From Parageobacillus sp. KH3-4 (GTDB lineage: Bacteria > Bacillota > Bacilli > Bacillales > Anoxybacillaceae), in the NCBI RefSeq assembly GCF_022846435.1, contig NZ_AP025627.1:3752933-3816932 (forward strand): a stretch of 64,000 bases of DNA. The letters run 5' to 3'. Positions 17,767 to 27,034 of the stretch are shown here, one piece after another. The first letter of the stretch is position 1. Each line of letters opens with the position of its first letter. Under the pieces are notes generated by a model that did not search any database, was not told the DNA's origin, and was given only the letters and a program-made list of their open reading frames with translations. Position numbers and translations under genes: made by a program.

Positions 17767-17972
17767 TGTATCAACTACCCTTCTCCTGTGTACATAAGCC
17801 GCTCTTCTCGCTTGTTTCCCACATGTCTGTTTTTTCTTTATTTTATCATAGACAGATTTTCTAAGTCATTTTTAACCTCTGTTTACCGATTGTTAGAACA
17901 CAGATGGATAGTTTGCCTAAGAACGAGCAAAACTAATGTATATTAACACGCAATAAGGAGGCTTTTGTTACG

Positions 17973-19496
17973 ATGCCATCTCTTCCTTCATCACTGGAAC
18001 CGTATTGGCGGACATCGGTCGCGCTGCCGTCGTTCCCGAAACTATCAGAACATATCCGCACCGATGTCGCTATTATCGGCGGAGGAATTTCTGGAATCAC
18101 GACCGCCTATTTGCTCGCCAAAAAAGGAGCGCGCGTCACTTTATTGGAAGCGGACCGTCTTCTCAACGGAACGACAGGGCATACGACGGCAAAAATTACC
18201 GCCCAGCACGATATCATTTATGATGAGCTGATCAGCCACCTTGGACTGGAAAAAGCGAAACTGTACTATGCAGCATGCATGGAAGCATTGCGTTTTATTC
18301 GAAGCACGGTTAAACAAGAAGCCATTGACTGCGATTTTATGGAACAAGACGCGTATATATACACCGATTCTTCCTCATCGCTGACAAAGTTGATAAACGA
18401 ATGGAAAGCGTATGAAAAGCTCGGCATTGACGGGGAGTTCGTCGATTCGATCCCACTTCCGATCCCCGTGAAAGCCGCTGTAGTGATGAAAAATCAGGCG
18501 CAATTTCATCCATTAAAATATTTGGTAAAACTAGTGAATTCCATTGTCCAAGCCGGCGGGCACATTTATGAGCACACTCCTGCCGCTGACATTGAGCAAG
18601 GATCGACGCTTGCGGTCGTCACCCGTGACAAAAAACGTGTTGCATGCGAGCATGTCGTCATTTGTTCCCATTTTCCGTTTTATGACGGCGGTTTTTACTT
18701 TTCGCGCATGTACGCGGAACGCTCTTACGTATTAGGCGTGAAAATCGCTGAAACCTATCCTGGCGGCATGTATTTAAGCGCGGACAACCCGAAGCGTTCC
18801 GTCCGCTACACCACCATGAATGGGGAAAACTTAATTTTAATCGGCGGGGAAAACCACAAGACAGGACAGGGCGTTCCAACAATGCGGCATTACGAGGCGT
18901 TACAGTCGTTTGCCTCGGAGTTATTTACGGTGACCGACATCCCATACCGCTGGTCGGCGCAAGATTTAACGACGCTCGATAAAGTGCCGTACATCGGAAA
19001 CATGACCGCGGGCGCACCGAACATCTATGTCGCGACAGGGTACCGCAAGTGGGGCATGACGAATGGAACAGTAGCGGGGCTATTAATCAGCGACCTGATC
19101 CTAGGCCGCGACAACCGCTACCATGACTTATATACTCCGTCGCGGTTTTATGCCGACCCAAGCGTTAAACATTTTCTTACGCAAAATGTCGATGTCGCGA
19201 AACATCTCGTCGAAGGAAAAATAGAGATGGTCGTCCGCAAGCCGGAAGACTTGGCAAACGGCGAAGGCGCCGTTGTCGTCGTGAACGGAAAACGTGCCGG
19301 CGCGTATAAAGATGAAAGCGGGACATTGTTCATCGTCGATACGACATGCACCCACATGAGATGCGAACTCGAATGGAACAGCGGCGACCGCACGTGGGAC
19401 TGCCCGTGTCACGGCTCACGCTTTTCCATTCACGGCGATGTCGTCGAAGGGCCGGCTCAGCAGCCTTTAAACAAAATCGGCGACGATCCATCATAA
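17973..19496 (+). CDS. FAD-dependent oxidoreductase with C-terminal Rieske domain (YhfW-like)
   Basis: Fusion of a DAO-type FAD oxidoreductase and a Rieske iron-sulphur domain, 507 residues, like B. subtilis YhfW. The N-terminal dinucleotide fold is DVAIIGGGISGITTAYLL (about 31-48) with the acidic residue ending the second strand in TLLEAD. The Rieske cluster ligands are C459-x-H461 and C477-x2-H480 in CTHMRC and CPCHGS. The substrate is unknown; the Rieske centre suggests electron transfer from the flavin. AGGAGG lies 11 bases before the ATG. The gene is monocistronic and ends at a strong terminator. Confidence 0.88.
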   Translation: MPSLPSSLEPYWRTSVALPSFPKLSEHIRTDVAIIGGGISGITTAYLLAKKGARVTLLEADRLLNGTTGHTTAKITAQHDIIYDELISHLGLEKAKLYYAACMEALRFIRSTVKQEAIDCDFMEQDAYIYTDSSSSLTKLINEWKAYEKLGIDGEFVDSIPLPIPVKAAVVMKNQAQFHPLKYLVKLVNSIVQAGGHIYEHTPAADIEQGSTLAVVTRDKKRVACEHVVICSHFPFYDGGFYFSRMYAERSYVLGVKIAETYPGGMYLSADNPKRSVRYTTMNGENLILIGGENHKTGQGVPTMRHYEALQSFASELFTVTDIPYRWSAQDLTTLDKVPYIGNMTAGAPNIYVATGYRKWGMTNGTVAGLLISDLILGRDNRYHDLYTPSRFYADPSVKHFLTQNVDVAKHLVEGKIEMVVRKPEDLANGEGAVVVVNGKRAGAYKDESGTLFIVDTTCTHMRCELEWNSGDRTWDCPCHGSRFSIHGDVVEGPAQQPLNKIGDDPS

Positions 19497-19497
19497 C

Positions 19498-19535
19498 AAA
19501 AGAGCCGTCTTATGGAACGGCTCTTTCTCTATTTC
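19498..19535 (+). terminator. Terminator of the Rieske oxidoreductase gene
   Basis: AAAGAGCCGT (19499-19508) pairs with ACGGCTCTTT (19517-19526) across an 8-base loop, followed by CTCTATTT. Confidence 0.82.
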
Positions 19536-19607
19536 CACAATTTTTTACCGGAACTTACGGTATCTATTTATTCTATTTTCGATGTCGAATTACGTTAGTA
19601 TTAAATT

Positions 19608-19622
19608 GTGAAAAGGTTTACA
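19608..19622 (+). promoter_or_regulatory. Imperfect cre-like site in the leader of the PTS operon
   Basis: TGAAAAGGTTTACA (19609-19622) differs from the cre core TGWAANCGNTNWCA at a single position (G for C at the centre), though the central CG is the most conserved part of a cre. It lies 17 bases before the EIIBC start, where CcpA would repress. A weak candidate. Confidence 0.3.
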
Positions 19623-19639
19623 AAAAAGGAGGTAACAAC

Positions 19640-21043
19640 ATGAAACTACTTGCCGTTACATCATGTCCTAATGGTATTGCGCACACATATATGGCCGCTG
19701 AAAAACTAGCAAAAGCGGCGGAAAAAATGGGACATGAAATGAAAGTAGAGACACAAGGTTCCATTGGAGTAGAAAATGAACTAACTCCAGAGGACATTCA
19801 ATCTGCAGATGGAATTATTATTGCTGCTGATAAGCAAGTAGATAAAAGCCGTTTTTATGGGAAACGGGTGCTTGAAGTATCCGTCACAGACGGTATCCGT
19901 AAACCTGAAGAGCTCATTGCTAAATTTGAACGCAATGAAGTTCCCGTATACGGAAAGCCACAGTCCGATACACTCAAAACTATTGAGGAAGTGAAAACAG
20001 AACGAAAACAAAAACAAAATCCAATTTACCGTAACTTGATGAATGGCGTTTCCTATATGATTCCATTCGTCGTAATCGGCGGACTTTTAATCGCTCTTTC
20101 TCTCGCTATTGGCGGTGAACCAACAGAAAAAGGCCTTGTTATTCCAAAAGAGTCTATATGGAACGATATTCTCAATGTAGGAACAGCTAGCTTTACCTTC
20201 ATGGTTCCAATTTTATCTGGCTTTATCGCCATCAGTATCGCTGACCGCCCTGGTCTCGCTCCTGGTATGATCGGGGGTTATATTGCAGCAAATGGAAGTT
20301 TTTATGGCAGTGAAGCAGGCGCTGGATTTATCGGAGGAATTATCGCTGGATTTTTAGCTGGCTACATCGCAAAATGGATTAAAAGCATTCCTGTACCGAA
20401 AATTATTCAACCGATTATGCCAATACTGGTCATTCCTTTATTTTCTTCGATCCTTGTAGCAGTTATTTTCATTTTCATTCTCGGTCAGCCAATTGCCGGC
20501 ATTATGGAATGGCTCACTTCTTGGCTCAACAGCATGCAAGGAGCTAGCAAAGTGATTCTTGCTATGATTCTCGGAGCAATGATTGCATTTGACATGGGAG
20601 GACCTGTCAACAAAGTTGCCTTTTTATTTGGTTCTGCTATGATTGCAGAAGGAAATGCCCATATTATGGGGGCGATTGCTGTAGCGATTTGTATACCGCC
20701 TCTTGGACTAGGATTAGCAACATTGCTTAACAAATCCAAATTCACGGAAGAAGAACGGGAAGCTGGAAAAGCGGCACTTGCTATGGGGCTCGTCGGTATT
20801 ACTGAAGGTGCTATTCCATTCGCAGCACGAGATCCTCTTCGTGTCATTCCAAGCATTATGATCGGTTCAATGGTGGGTTCCGTCATTGCCATGTTAAGCG
20901 GCGTTACCGATCATGTACCACATGGCGGTCCGATTGTTGCCGTATTCCAAGCTGTAGAACATGTACCGATGTTCTTCGTATCTATCATTATCGGAACGGT
21001 TGTCACTGCCTTGCTCGTTAATGCCATTAAAAAACCAGTCTAG
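19640..21043 (+). CDS. manP: PTS fructose/mannose-type EIIBC component
   Basis: Membrane permease of the fructose PTS family, 467 residues. The N-terminal EIIB domain (1-100) has the phospho-acceptor Cys9 in VTSCPNGIAHT; the EIIC domain (about 130-465) has eight to ten hydrophobic segments and the family motif GGPVNKVAF. No EIIA domain is attached; it is encoded two genes downstream. AGGAGG stands 8 bases before the ATG at 19640; the frame is open further upstream but without a ribosome binding site. The order EIIBC, PRD regulator, EIIA, manA resembles the B. subtilis manR-manPA genes, so mannose is the likely substrate, with fructose as alternative. Confidence 0.82.
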   Translation: MKLLAVTSCPNGIAHTYMAAEKLAKAAEKMGHEMKVETQGSIGVENELTPEDIQSADGIIIAADKQVDKSRFYGKRVLEVSVTDGIRKPEELIAKFERNEVPVYGKPQSDTLKTIEEVKTERKQKQNPIYRNLMNGVSYMIPFVVIGGLLIALSLAIGGEPTEKGLVIPKESIWNDILNVGTASFTFMVPILSGFIAISIADRPGLAPGMIGGYIAANGSFYGSEAGAGFIGGIIAGFLAGYIAKWIKSIPVPKIIQPIMPILVIPLFSSILVAVIFIFILGQPIAGIMEWLTSWLNSMQGASKVILAMILGAMIAFDMGGPVNKVAFLFGSAMIAEGNAHIMGAIAVAICIPPLGLGLATLLNKSKFTEEEREAGKAALAMGLVGITEGAIPFAARDPLRVIPSIMIGSMVGSVIAMLSGVTDHVPHGGPIVAVFQAVEHVPMFFVSIIIGTVVTALLVNAIKKPV

Positions 21044-21047
21044 TTTC

Positions 21048-21110
21048 AGAATCTTTGCTTACAGCAAAGATTCCCAGCTTGTCGACTTTGTCGACAAGCT
21101 GTCACTTTTT
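21048..21110 (+). terminator. Two consecutive hairpins between EIIBC and the PRD regulator
   Basis: First hairpin: AATCTTTGC (21050-21058) with GCAAAGATT (21064-21072). Second hairpin: AGCTTGTCGA (21076-21085) with TCGACAAGCT (21091-21100), followed by GTCACTTTTT. The second looks like an intrinsic terminator or attenuator that would lower expression of the regulator relative to the permease. Confidence 0.6.
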
Positions 21111-21147
21111 ATCTCATTGAAATACAAACATAAGGAGGTGAATAGTG

Positions 21148-23157
21148 ATGCTTTCCCGCCATAAACAATTATTAAAGCAGCTATTAACTGCCCATACGTA
21201 CACATCGGTTGCAGCGTTAGCGAGTCAACTAGTTTGTTCAGAGAAAACAATTCGTAACGATTTAAAAGAACTCGATGAATTTCTTTCCGAGAAATATCCA
21301 AACATTGTTATAGAGCGAAAACCAAGTGTTGGGGTCATTATTAGAGGGAAGGAGGCGGAAAAACAAAAGCTTCTTCATGATTTGTCCCTGTTTGAAGAAA
21401 CAAATTCTTCCCAAGATTATCGAAAACTTCAATTCATAAAAATACTTCTCACAGAAGACAAACCGGTAACGATGCAACAGCTCGCCGAACGATTTTATAT
21501 CAGTAAATCAGCTATTCAAAATGATTTAGAAGAAATCGAACAATGGCTGCAATCGTTCGGCCTTGTACTTATCCGGAAACCTCACCTCGGCATAAAAGTA
21601 GAAGGAACCGAACAGGCATGGCGCACCGCCCTGTCACGATTGGTAGAACTTCTTGTAGACCATTCTTACTATATATTTGATGCCAAGCAACTAAAATTAA
21701 TTGAAGACGTATTGAAACCATACGAACTTGCTTTAATTGAAAAAGAAATACGAAAAATAGATGAATGGCTTGAATTTCCTCTTACCGATCAGTCTGTCAT
21801 CAGTTTAACAGTGCATATCGCTATCGCAATTAAACGGATTAAAATGGGGCATCGTATTAATATCAATCCAAATCAGTTGCAAGAATTGCAAACAAAACCC
21901 GAGTATCGGCTTGCTGAACAATTAGCGAAACAAATTGAACAATGGGTTGCTGTAAAAATCCCTGATGAAGAAATTGGGTATATCACGTTGCATCTGCTTG
22001 GTGCAAGATTGCGATATGATCAGACAAATGAAAAAAAAGATATTGAACAACTGTTAACAAAAATGGATAACGAGGCAATGCAAATTGTAAAAGAGCTTAT
22101 TCATGATATTTCCTTTCATACCGATGAACGCTTACGCGAAGATAAAGAATTACTAATTGGACTTACGATTCATGTTCATTCTACACTCAATCGATTGCGG
22201 AACGGGTTAGCCGTAAAAAATCCCTTATTAAAAGATATCAAACAAATGTATCGCTATCCGTTTGAAATTGTGCTGTCGCTAATTCCAGAGGTGGAGAAAA
22301 AAATAAATGTTCCAATTCCTGAAGATGAGGTCGCCTATATTGTTCTTCATATTCAAGCGGCTTTGGAACGAATACAGCACAAAAATGAGAAAATAAGAGC
22401 GGTTATTGTTTGTGCCACTGGTTCAGGAACATCTCGTCTCATCGAAGCAAAGATATCCGCTGCATTTCCAAAATTAGAGATTGCTACTGCTACATCGATC
22501 GCAAAACTCAATGAAATCATTGCTACAACAAAGCCAGATGTAATTATTAGCACTGTTCCGTTAAAGCATCGAAAAATTCCTGTAATCACGGTAAGCCCTC
22601 TGTTGCCAAAACAAGAGCTTGACATGATAGAGCAATGGATAGAACGTATGTCCCAGCCAAGCCGTTATGAAATGTTAAGGCAACTAACAAACCCTTCATG
22701 TATTTTTCTTGATATATCCGTTGCTAATCGCTTTGAAGCCATTGACTATATAGCAGATGAACTTTACAAACGAGGATACGTAGAACCACTATATGGACAA
22801 AGCGCCAAAGAGCGGGAAACACTTTCCTCAACATATATCGGTGGAGGAATCGCCATTCCGCATGGTCAAATGCAATGGATTAATCAATCCGTTATTGGCG
22901 CAGCTCGCTTATCTTCGCCAATTGATTGGGATGGTGAACAGGTAAAATTTGTGTTGATGATTGCCCACCGCCTTAACGATAACAAGCAAATAAAAAAACT
23001 GTTTCAAGAAATAGCTCTTCTTTCCGAAGACAAACAAATGCTAAAACAGTTATCTATCTGCAAAACTGCAGATGAATTTTATCAATTACTTCAATCTAAG
23101 CAAAGGGGAGAAATCGAAAATGAAATTAACAGAATTACTGACGATGGAATTGATTGA
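21148..23157 (+). CDS. manR: PRD-type transcription activator with EIIB and EIIA domains (ManR/MtlR family)
   Basis: Regulator of 669 residues in which PTS phosphorylation controls activity. Domains in order: N-terminal HTH (1-60, with EKTIRNDLKELDEFL), second HTH (about 85-150), PRD1 (about 175-280), PRD2 (about 290-395), an EIIB-like domain with VCATGSGTSRL near 420, and a C-terminal EIIA-like domain with GIAIPHGQMQ. Such proteins bind DNA and activate the adjacent PTS operon, rather than acting as RNA antiterminators. The ATG at 21148 is 7 bases after AAGGAGGTG. Its last 38 bases overlap the start of the EIIA gene in another frame. Confidence 0.86.
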   Translation: MLSRHKQLLKQLLTAHTYTSVAALASQLVCSEKTIRNDLKELDEFLSEKYPNIVIERKPSVGVIIRGKEAEKQKLLHDLSLFEETNSSQDYRKLQFIKILLTEDKPVTMQQLAERFYISKSAIQNDLEEIEQWLQSFGLVLIRKPHLGIKVEGTEQAWRTALSRLVELLVDHSYYIFDAKQLKLIEDVLKPYELALIEKEIRKIDEWLEFPLTDQSVISLTVHIAIAIKRIKMGHRININPNQLQELQTKPEYRLAEQLAKQIEQWVAVKIPDEEIGYITLHLLGARLRYDQTNEKKDIEQLLTKMDNEAMQIVKELIHDISFHTDERLREDKELLIGLTIHVHSTLNRLRNGLAVKNPLLKDIKQMYRYPFEIVLSLIPEVEKKINVPIPEDEVAYIVLHIQAALERIQHKNEKIRAVIVCATGSGTSRLIEAKISAAFPKLEIATATSIAKLNEIIATTKPDVIISTVPLKHRKIPVITVSPLLPKQELDMIEQWIERMSQPSRYEMLRQLTNPSCIFLDISVANRFEAIDYIADELYKRGYVEPLYGQSAKERETLSSTYIGGGIAIPHGQMQWINQSVIGAARLSSPIDWDGEQVKFVLMIAHRLNDNKQIKKLFQEIALLSEDKQMLKQLSICKTADEFYQLLQSKQRGEIENEINRITDDGID

Positions 23158-23572
23158 GCTGCAGCTAAAAGGAGAAACGAAAGATGAGATTATGGAAGAA
23201 ATGGCTACTATGATCGATCGTTCTGGAGCCTTATACGACAAAGAAGCATATAAACAATCGCTGTACCATCGAGAAATGGAAGGAAGCACAGGCATTGGCT
23301 TTGGCATTGCGATTCCTCATGGCAAAAGTAATGCGGTAAAGCAAACGTGTGTTGCCTTCGGGGTAAAACGCAGCGGTGTAGATTGGGACAGTTTAGACGG
23401 AGAAAAAGCTCGGCTCATTTTTATGATCGCTGTACCAGAAGAACAAGCGGGTAACGAACATTTAAAAATTCTTCAACTCTTATCTCGAAAACTTATGGAT
23501 GACGAATTTCGCGAACAGCTTCTACAAGCCAAAACAAAAGAAGAAGTCATGCAATTATTTGAACAAGTATAA
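23120..23572 (+). CDS. PTS fructose/mannose-type EIIA component
   Basis: Cytoplasmic phosphocarrier of 150 residues. The phospho-acceptor is His67 in GFGIAIPHGKS; the fold is the mannitol/fructose EIIA family. It accepts phosphate from HPr and passes it to the EIIB domain of the EIIBC protein. The ATG at 23120, with AAGGGGAG 7 bases upstream, lies inside the 3' end of the regulator gene, so the two are likely coupled. In B. subtilis ManP this domain is fused to EIIBC; here it is a separate protein that may also phosphorylate the regulator. Confidence 0.88.
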   Translation: MKLTELLTMELIELQLKGETKDEIMEEMATMIDRSGALYDKEAYKQSLYHREMEGSTGIGFGIAIPHGKSNAVKQTCVAFGVKRSGVDWDSLDGEKARLIFMIAVPEEQAGNEHLKILQLLSRKLMDDEFREQLLQAKTKEEVMQLFEQV

Positions 23573-23638
23573 ACAGAAATATTTTTGTATAATGAAGTTA
23601 TGGCAATCATGTATAACTCTATAAAAGGGGTGATTCCC

Positions 23639-24595
23639 ATGCAAATCGAGCCAATTTTTCTCACTCCCATTTTTCAAGAGCGCATTTGGGGCGGCACAAA
23701 ATTGGCGGATGAATTCGGCTATTCCATCCCGTCGGCACATACGGGAGAATGCTGGGCAGTTTCCGCTCATCCGAACGGACAAACCGTGGTTAAAAACGGA
23801 CCGTTTCAAGGAATGACGCTTGGACAACTGTGGCAAGAGCGGCATGACTTATTCGGCCGCTTTCCAGCGGACCGCTTTCCGTTATTGACGAAAATTTTAG
23901 ATGCCAACGCGGATTTATCGGTGCAAGTGCACCCTGATGACGCGTACGCCCAAGAACATGAAAATGGCGAATTCGGCAAAACGGAATGCTGGTATATTAT
24001 TGACTGTAAACAAGGCGCTCAGCTTGTTTACGGACATCATGCAAAAACGAAAGAAGAACTGAAGGAAATGATGGAAAACGGGCAATGGGACAAGCTGCTT
24101 CGTAAAATTCCGATTAAGCCCGGCGACTTTTTCTATGTCCCTAGCGGCACGATTCACGCCCTTTGTGAAGGCACGCTCGTCTTAGAAACGCAGCAAAGCT
24201 CGGACACGACCTACCGCGTCTACGACTATGACCGCGTCGACAGCAACGGGAAGAAACGCGAACTCCATTTAGATAAAGCGCTCGACGTCATTACTGTCCC
24301 GCACCGCGACGCGGATATTCATGCAAACGTCGCTAAAGCGGGCGACGCTATAATTACGACATTTATCGAATGCGATTACTTTGGCGTGCAAAAGTGGGAA
24401 ATTAATGGAACCGCCAACTTGGACCAAACGAAACATTTCCTTATCGTCAGCATTCTTGATGGAAAGGGGCAGCTAATATCAGAAGGGCGTGCATACGACT
24501 TAACGAAAGGGGACCATTTCATTCTTCCATATCAATTCGGGCGTTTTTCCATAAAAGGAACGCTCAAAGCGATTGCCTCATGGCCGCGTCCATAA
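23639..24595 (+). CDS. manA: Mannose-6-phosphate isomerase, class I
   Basis: Zinc-dependent isomerase converting mannose 6-phosphate to fructose 6-phosphate, 318 residues, the usual Bacillus ManA length. Cupin metal-site motifs are visible: VQVHPDDAYA near 98-107, a Glu in GKTECWYII, and VPSGTIHAL near 170. The ATG at 23639 follows AAGGGGTGA by 6 bases and gives the typical MQIEPIFLTPIFQERIWGG N-terminus. It follows the EIIA gene by 66 bases, where a TATAAT-like box (23588-23593) might provide a second promoter. Supplies the step after mannose uptake by the upstream PTS. Confidence 0.94.
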   Translation: MQIEPIFLTPIFQERIWGGTKLADEFGYSIPSAHTGECWAVSAHPNGQTVVKNGPFQGMTLGQLWQERHDLFGRFPADRFPLLTKILDANADLSVQVHPDDAYAQEHENGEFGKTECWYIIDCKQGAQLVYGHHAKTKEELKEMMENGQWDKLLRKIPIKPGDFFYVPSGTIHALCEGTLVLETQQSSDTTYRVYDYDRVDSNGKKRELHLDKALDVITVPHRDADIHANVAKAGDAIITTFIECDYFGVQKWEINGTANLDQTKHFLIVSILDGKGQLISEGRAYDLTKGDHFILPYQFGRFSIKGTLKAIASWPRP

Positions 24596-24597
24596 CG

Positions 24598-24640
24598 CAA
24601 AAAAGAGTTGTCTCAAGCCGAGAGACAACTCTTTTTTCTC
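24598..24640. terminator. Bidirectional terminator between manA and the symporter pseudogene
   Basis: AAAAAAGAGTTGTCTC pairs with GAGACAACTCTTTTTT across a 7-base loop. T tracts lie on both strands, so it serves manA and the converging symporter gene. Confidence 0.85.
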
Positions 24641-24651
24641 TTTAGAAAATA

Positions 24652-26072
24652 TTAGTCTTCATTTACCGCTATAGCGCGGGAAGCTGGATATTCCTTCTCC
24701 CAAAAGTCCGCATCGGCGATGCCCAGTTTCACTGGATCGAACACCGGATCTTTGCCAGCTTTTTTCTGTTCCTCATAATCTTTAAGCACTTTTAATGCTG
24801 GTTTCGTTAATAAAAGGATCGCGATAATATTCAGCCACGCCATGCTCCCGACGCCGATATCGCCGAGCATCCAAGCAAGATCCGCCCGTAAAACACTACC
24901 ACTAAAATCGCAATTTTTAGCGCATATGGAAGCCATTTAGATTTCATTCGTCTCGTAATATACGCTAAATTTGTTTCCGCCATGTAATAATACGCCATAA
25001 TGGTCGTAAACGCGAAAAAGAATAAAGCGATCGCAACAAATGGGACACCGAATCCTGGCAATACCGTTTCGACTGCTTTTTGCGTAAAAATAGGCCTTGG
25101 TTCTACATCGCCAAGCTTTTGCACAATCGGCTCCTTTCCTTTCGGCGTTACATTATACATGCCGGTGATTAAAATCATAAATGCGGTTGCCGAACAAACG
25201 AACCATGTATCGATATAGACGGAAAACGCTTGGACTAACCCTTGTTTCGCCGGATGCGATACTTCCGCAGCGGCGGCTGCGTGCGGAGCGGTTCCTTGAC
25301 CCGCTTCGTTGGAATAAATCCCCCGCTTGACTCCCCACGAAATCGCAACACCAATAATTCCCCCAAACGCCGCGTCGATGCCAAAAGCGCTCCGGAAAAT
25401 CAAGCCAAGCACATGAGGCAGTTCGCTAATATTCGCAAATACGATAAATAAAGCCACTAAAATGTAATCCAAGCGCCATAAACGGAACAATAAATTCGGC
25501 TACGCGGGCAATCCGCTTTACACCGCCGAAAATAATAGCGCCTAAAAGAACGACAATCCCAATTCCCGTTATAGCTGGGTCAATGTCAAACGCGTTTTCG
25601 ATTCCTGCGGCGATGCTATTGGCCTGCACACCCGGCAAGAGCAAACCGGTCGCCAACACTGTAACAATAGCAAACAATTACCGCATACCATTTCACTTTT
25701 AACCCTTTCTCAATGTAGTAGGCCGGCCCGCCGCGAAACTGGCCATCCTGTTTCGTTTTGTACACTTGTGCAAGGGCCGCCTCGACAAATGCCGACCCCG
25801 CCCCCACGAAAGCAATGAGCCACATCCAAAACACGGCACCAGGTCCCCCATACGCAATGGCGGTTGCAACACCGGCGATGTTACCCGTCCCAACCCGTCC
25901 GGATAAAGCTTGGAAGGAAGAAATCCCCGCTTCCGAGCTTTTGCCTTGAAACATTTGTTTAATCATTTCTTTCAGATGCCTTACTTGCAAAAAGCGAGTA
26001 AGCAGCGAATAGAAAAGACCTGTTGCCAGGCAAAGGTAGACCAAAGCTGGACTCCAAAATAAAATCTTCCAT
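24652..26072 (-). pseudogene. Alanine/sodium symporter (AGCS family), disrupted in four places
   Basis: Joining the frames gives one AgcS/AlsT-type protein of about 470 residues (FQALSGRVGTGNIAGVA, ISWGVKRGIYSNEAGQGTAPHA, ADLAWMLGDIGVG). The start would be the ATG at 26072 after AAGGAGG. Frame breaks: near 26058 (one extra base or two missing in a T-rich run after MEDFI); near 25675 (one extra base between YAVI and FAIVT); near 25468 (one extra T between MALG and YILVA); near 24889 (net loss, probably about 10 bases, before ADLAW). Intact neighbours on both sides argue against poor read quality. The C-terminal end and terminator are preserved, so decay seems recent. Confidence 0.88.
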
Positions 26073-26343
26073 TTTAATCCTCCTTGTATAAATATCACTA
26101 TGATAGCAATTATTATAAAATATTTTGAATTTTCTTTTAAAAAAATCAAATAACCTTTCAGCTTGCCGATAAAGCCAACAAGCTGGTTTTAGATCCAAAA
26201 CGGCCCTGAACCCTTTTTAAGATAAAAATACCATTTTTTTTTTAGTTGATGAGTTTGTCCAATCTAATCTTTTTTAAGAACATATTTTAAAAACAGGGAT
26301 GCATCATTAGCTATCCTCCCAATACTCATAGGAGGTGTGATAT

Positions 26344-26436
26344 ATGAGCAGCTTTGCCTTAATTGTCGTCCTATTCATCTTGCTCATCATTATCGGATGT
26401 TCTTGCATCGGTCTAGGAGGAGCTGGCGGTTATTAA
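26344..26436 (+). CDS. YjcZ-family small sporulation-type membrane protein
   Basis: A 30-residue protein beginning MSSFALIVVLFILLIIIG and ending in a Gly-rich tail GGAGGY. One hydrophobic helix followed by a short Cys/Gly-rich end is the pattern of the YjcZ family, small proteins often found in spores of Bacillaceae. GGAGG lies 8 bases before the ATG. It is followed by a good terminator about 75 bases on. Function is unknown in the family. Confidence 0.8.
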   Translation: MSSFALIVVLFILLIIIGCSCIGLGGAGGY

Positions 26437-26509
26437 TTCTCCATAAAACCGACTCTCTTTTAAATTTCTTATTTAAACTGATGATTAGTCTCACTTTTCT
26501 TGAAAAGGA

Positions 26510-26542
26510 AGGGGGCAGATCGTTCATGATCTGCCCTTTTCA
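26510..26542. terminator. Terminator after the YjcZ-type gene
   Basis: GGGCAGATC (26513-26521) pairs with GATCTGCCC (26528-26536) with a 6-base loop, followed by TTTTC on the plus strand. The rest of the gap 26437-26725 shows nothing else I can name. Confidence 0.75.
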
Positions 26543-26725
26543 AAAAATCGATTTGGACAAACATTGAATTACAGGAAACAAGTCATATCTCCTAACATGC
26601 CAATTTATAATGTAAAACCACTACTTCTGCGGCTCCTACAGGATAGGTTATTCGCTAAAAATGGATGAGCCTAGTTCATGTATCTCCTATTCTCAAATCA
26701 TATCCGGTCAGAAAGGAGGGATAAA

Positions 26726-26917
26726 ATGCCAAATTTAGTGGGAGAGCCTATTGAGATTATGGATCGTTATGGAAGAGTGCATAGAGGAATAGTAGAAGGA
26801 ATAGATCCCGTACGAGGGGGAATGGTGCTGCGTACCGGCTTTGGAAGAAGATTTATCCCGTTTTTCTTAATCGCTGCTCTGTTTCTTTTAAGATTCGGAA
26901 GACGGCGCATTTTCTAA
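26726..26917 (+). CDS. Small basic membrane-associated protein, unknown function
   Basis: A 63-residue protein with an excellent ribosome binding site (AAAGGAGG, 6 bases before the ATG at 26726). Residues 4-35 look like a short beta-barrel (VGEPIEIMDRYGRVHRGIVEGID), reminiscent of small Bacillus proteins that follow a ligand-binding KOW- or SH3-like pattern. Residues 43-56 (PFFLIAALFLLRF) are hydrophobic and the C-terminus is Arg-rich. I do not recognise the family with confidence. It stands alone and ends before a terminator. Confidence 0.7.
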   Translation: MPNLVGEPIEIMDRYGRVHRGIVEGIDPVRGGMVLRTGFGRRFIPFFLIAALFLLRFGRRRIF

Positions 26918-26997
26918 AAAACTAAAATTGGACCGATTTTCCTCGATTCACAAACTGAATATGAAAGAAGCATATAGCTTGTTTTGTCGAAAAGCTA

Positions 26998-27034
26998 GGC
27001 CTTTCTTGGATGAGAAGGGCTCTTTTTTATTTTA
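26998..27034 (+). terminator. Terminator of the 63-residue protein gene
   Basis: GCCTTTCT (26999-27006) pairs with AGAAGGGC (27013-27020), one G-T pair, followed by TCTTTTTTATTTTAT. Confidence 0.75.

Noticed and set aside
19346..19639. N-terminal extension of the PTS EIIBC frame
   Set aside because: It overlaps the end of the Rieske protein and a terminator; the ATG at 19640 has AGGAGG and matches the EIIB N-terminus.
26166..26192. Hairpin CAGCTTG / CAAGCTG upstream of the symporter pseudogene
   Set aside because: Stem is short with a mismatched interior and no adjacent T tract or antiterminator; no riboswitch class recognised.
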